Of a stretch of DNA of 40,669 nt, positions 39,747 to 40,669 are shown piece by piece. The translations under genes and the position numbers were made by a program. Below the pieces are notes generated by a model that worked only from the letters and a program-made list of their open reading frames with translations, ran no database searches and had not been told where the DNA came from. Every line of letters begins with the position of its first letter. The first letter of the stretch is position 1. Origin of the DNA: an uncultured Anaerotruncus sp. (GTDB lineage Bacteria; Bacillota; Clostridia; Oscillospirales; Ruminococcaceae); NCBI RefSeq assembly GCF_902490045.1, contig NZ_CABUCJ010000008.1, positions 1-40,669 on the forward strand. Direction: 5' to 3'.

Positions 39747-40559
39747 TCATTTCTCACGGAAAATTTCCCGGTACTGGCCGGGCGTCAGGCCGATGAAGCG
39801 CTTAAAGGCGTTGGTGAAGTGGCTCTGGTCGGTAAAGCCGCTGGACATGGCGGCTTCGAGCGGCTGCGCGCCCCGTTCGAGCAGTTCCTTCGCCTTGTTG
39901 ATGCGCACCGTCAGCAGGTACTGGTAGGGGGTGATGCCCCGTTCCCGCGTGAACGCCCTGAGCAGGACGAATTTGTTCATGTCCGCGGCCTTTGCCAGCT
40001 CGTCGAGGGAGACCGGCTCGGCGTAGTGCGCGTCCACAAAGGCGCGCACCCGCTGCACGCCGGCGTTTTCCGCCTCGGGCCGGCCGGCGGCCGGCTGGGC
40101 GTAGCGCTCTGTCACCCGCTCGATCAGGAAGAGGAACGCCTCCTCCTTGGCAAAGTCGGCGCTGCCCTCCATAATCATCTCGTGGACCTCCCGCAGGAGC
40201 AGGGCCTCCTCCGCCTGAGGCGCGACCGGCTCGGAAAATTCGGGCAGGCGGCGGCTTCCGGTGATCTCCTCCATGACCGATTCCATCACGGCCTCGGGGA
40301 TGTTGAGGCAGCGGAAATCGAGCGCCCGCTCGTCCACCTGCTCGCATTCGTGGTTTTCGCGCGGGTTCAGCAGGAGCATATCCCCCGAAACGAGGATGTA
40401 GTCGCGGTTTTTACAGGAGAGGTGCCGCTTGCCGCTCTCGATAAACCCCACCACGTAGTGGTCGTGGAAGTGGTTGGGAAATTTCTGCATCAGGCCCTGG
40501 AACTGGTAGGCCTCGATCTTCAGCTCATTGTCGTAACAGACGCGGCGTTCCTCCGCCAT
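39747..40559 (-). CDS. AraC-family transcriptional regulator
   Basis: A 270-residue protein with an N-terminal cupin-like sensing domain (about 10-95, with FHDHYVVGFIESGKRHLSC and DMLLLNPRENHECEQ, typical of the AraC-binding group) and a C-terminal double helix-turn-helix (about 170-268: VSLDELAKAADMNKFVLLRAFTRERGITPYQYL...FTDQSHFTNAFKRFIGLTPGQYREIF). This N-terminal type often occurs with LysE/EamA exporters. ATG 40559 follows GGGAGGG. It is the first gene of the operon with the EamA transporter and DUF2000, and probably controls its own operon in response to the exported compound. Confidence 0.92.
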   Translation of the reverse strand: MAEERRVCYDNELKIEAYQFQGLMQKFPNHFHDHYVVGFIESGKRHLSCKNRDYILVSGDMLLLNPRENHECEQVDERALDFRCLNIPEAVMESVMEEITGSRRLPEFSEPVAPQAEEALLLREVHEMIMEGSADFAKEEAFLFLIERVTERYAQPAAGRPEAENAGVQRVRAFVDAHYAEPVSLDELAKAADMNKFVLLRAFTRERGITPYQYLLTVRINKAKELLERGAQPLEAAMSSGFTDQSHFTNAFKRFIGLTPGQYREIFREK

Positions 40560-40607
40560 GGCGATCCCTCCCGGTTTGAATCTGTCCCCTATCATAGCAC
40601 CCGCGCC

Positions 40608-40640
40608 GGGATTTGTCTTGTATCAAATTGACGAAATCCC
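40608..40640. promoter_or_regulatory. Imperfect inverted repeat upstream of the AraC gene
   Basis: GGGATTTGTC (40608-40617) mirrors GACGAAATCCC (40630-40640) with one extra base, about 50-80 bp upstream of the AraC ATG. A TATGAT box on the minus strand lies at about 40590-40595, with no good -35 box, as expected for an activated promoter. Candidate AraC binding site. Confidence 0.4.
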
Positions 40641-40669
40641 CGGTTTCGGCGCAGGAAAAAAGCGGCGGG

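Overview
The window looks like a chromosomal segment of a high-GC anaerobic Firmicute, most likely class Clostridia near Oscillospiraceae. This is inferred from strong AGGAGG-type ribosome binding sites, TTGACA/TATAAT promoters, an RNase M5-like Toprim protein, CsoR-type copper control, a T-box-free TPP riboswitch driving ThiT-type transporters, sortase-like (I/N)PxTG signals, a DUF6809-like small protein and aldo/keto reductases fused to ferredoxin domains. I see no phage, transposase, CRISPR array or plasmid functions. It reads as ordinary chromosome with several accessory modules.

Layout. 1-3480: the end of holA, an RNase M5-like gene, an MBOAT acyltransferase-like gene and its DHHW/AlgJ-like partner (both lacking the usual catalytic residues), and tRNA-Leu(UAA). 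3631-11422: a three-gene signalling operon comprising a REC-GGDEF-EAL-REC-GGDEF protein, a stand-alone Hpt protein and a giant soluble multi-PAS hybrid histidine kinase. Together they look like a phosphorelay feeding c-di-GMP turnover. 11533-14464: two divergent aldo/keto reductase-ferredoxin genes and a MerR regulator, with a MerR-type promoter (19-bp spacer over a palindrome) facing each way. 14617-20851: a complete oligopeptide/dipeptide ABC importer (two permeases, two ATPases, then a separately promoted lipoprotein). 20863-22166: nucleoside diphosphate kinase and a cytidylate-kinase-like protein, each with its own promoter. 22262-26845: three secreted surface-type proteins, two of them paralogues. 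26856-28291: a TPP riboswitch with two tandem thiT-like genes. 28435-31946 (minus strand): a small DUF6809-like protein, a polysaccharide flippase, a small export-type membrane protein and a metal-dependent amidohydrolase. 31961-34888: a copper operon (copA, in-frame copZ, csoR) with a CsoR-like operator. 34893-35318: a broken mini-gene and a possible short RNA. 35461-38414: a short-chain fatty acid transporter and an amidase. 38418-40640 (minus strand): an AraC regulator, an EamA transporter and a DUF2000 protein.

The most unusual points are: (i) a dispersed repeat family whose left-end hairpin sits at the stop codon of four different genes in the same relative orientation, and whose right end carries a terminator in two copies; (ii) one copy that has replaced the membrane anchor of a sortase-type surface protein; (iii) an MBOAT/DHHW pair in which both partners have lost catalytic signature residues; (iv) copA and copZ joined in one frame while copZ keeps its own ribosome binding site; (v) a two-way MerR divergon; and (vi) a promoter followed directly by a terminator, predicting an RNA of about 50 nt.
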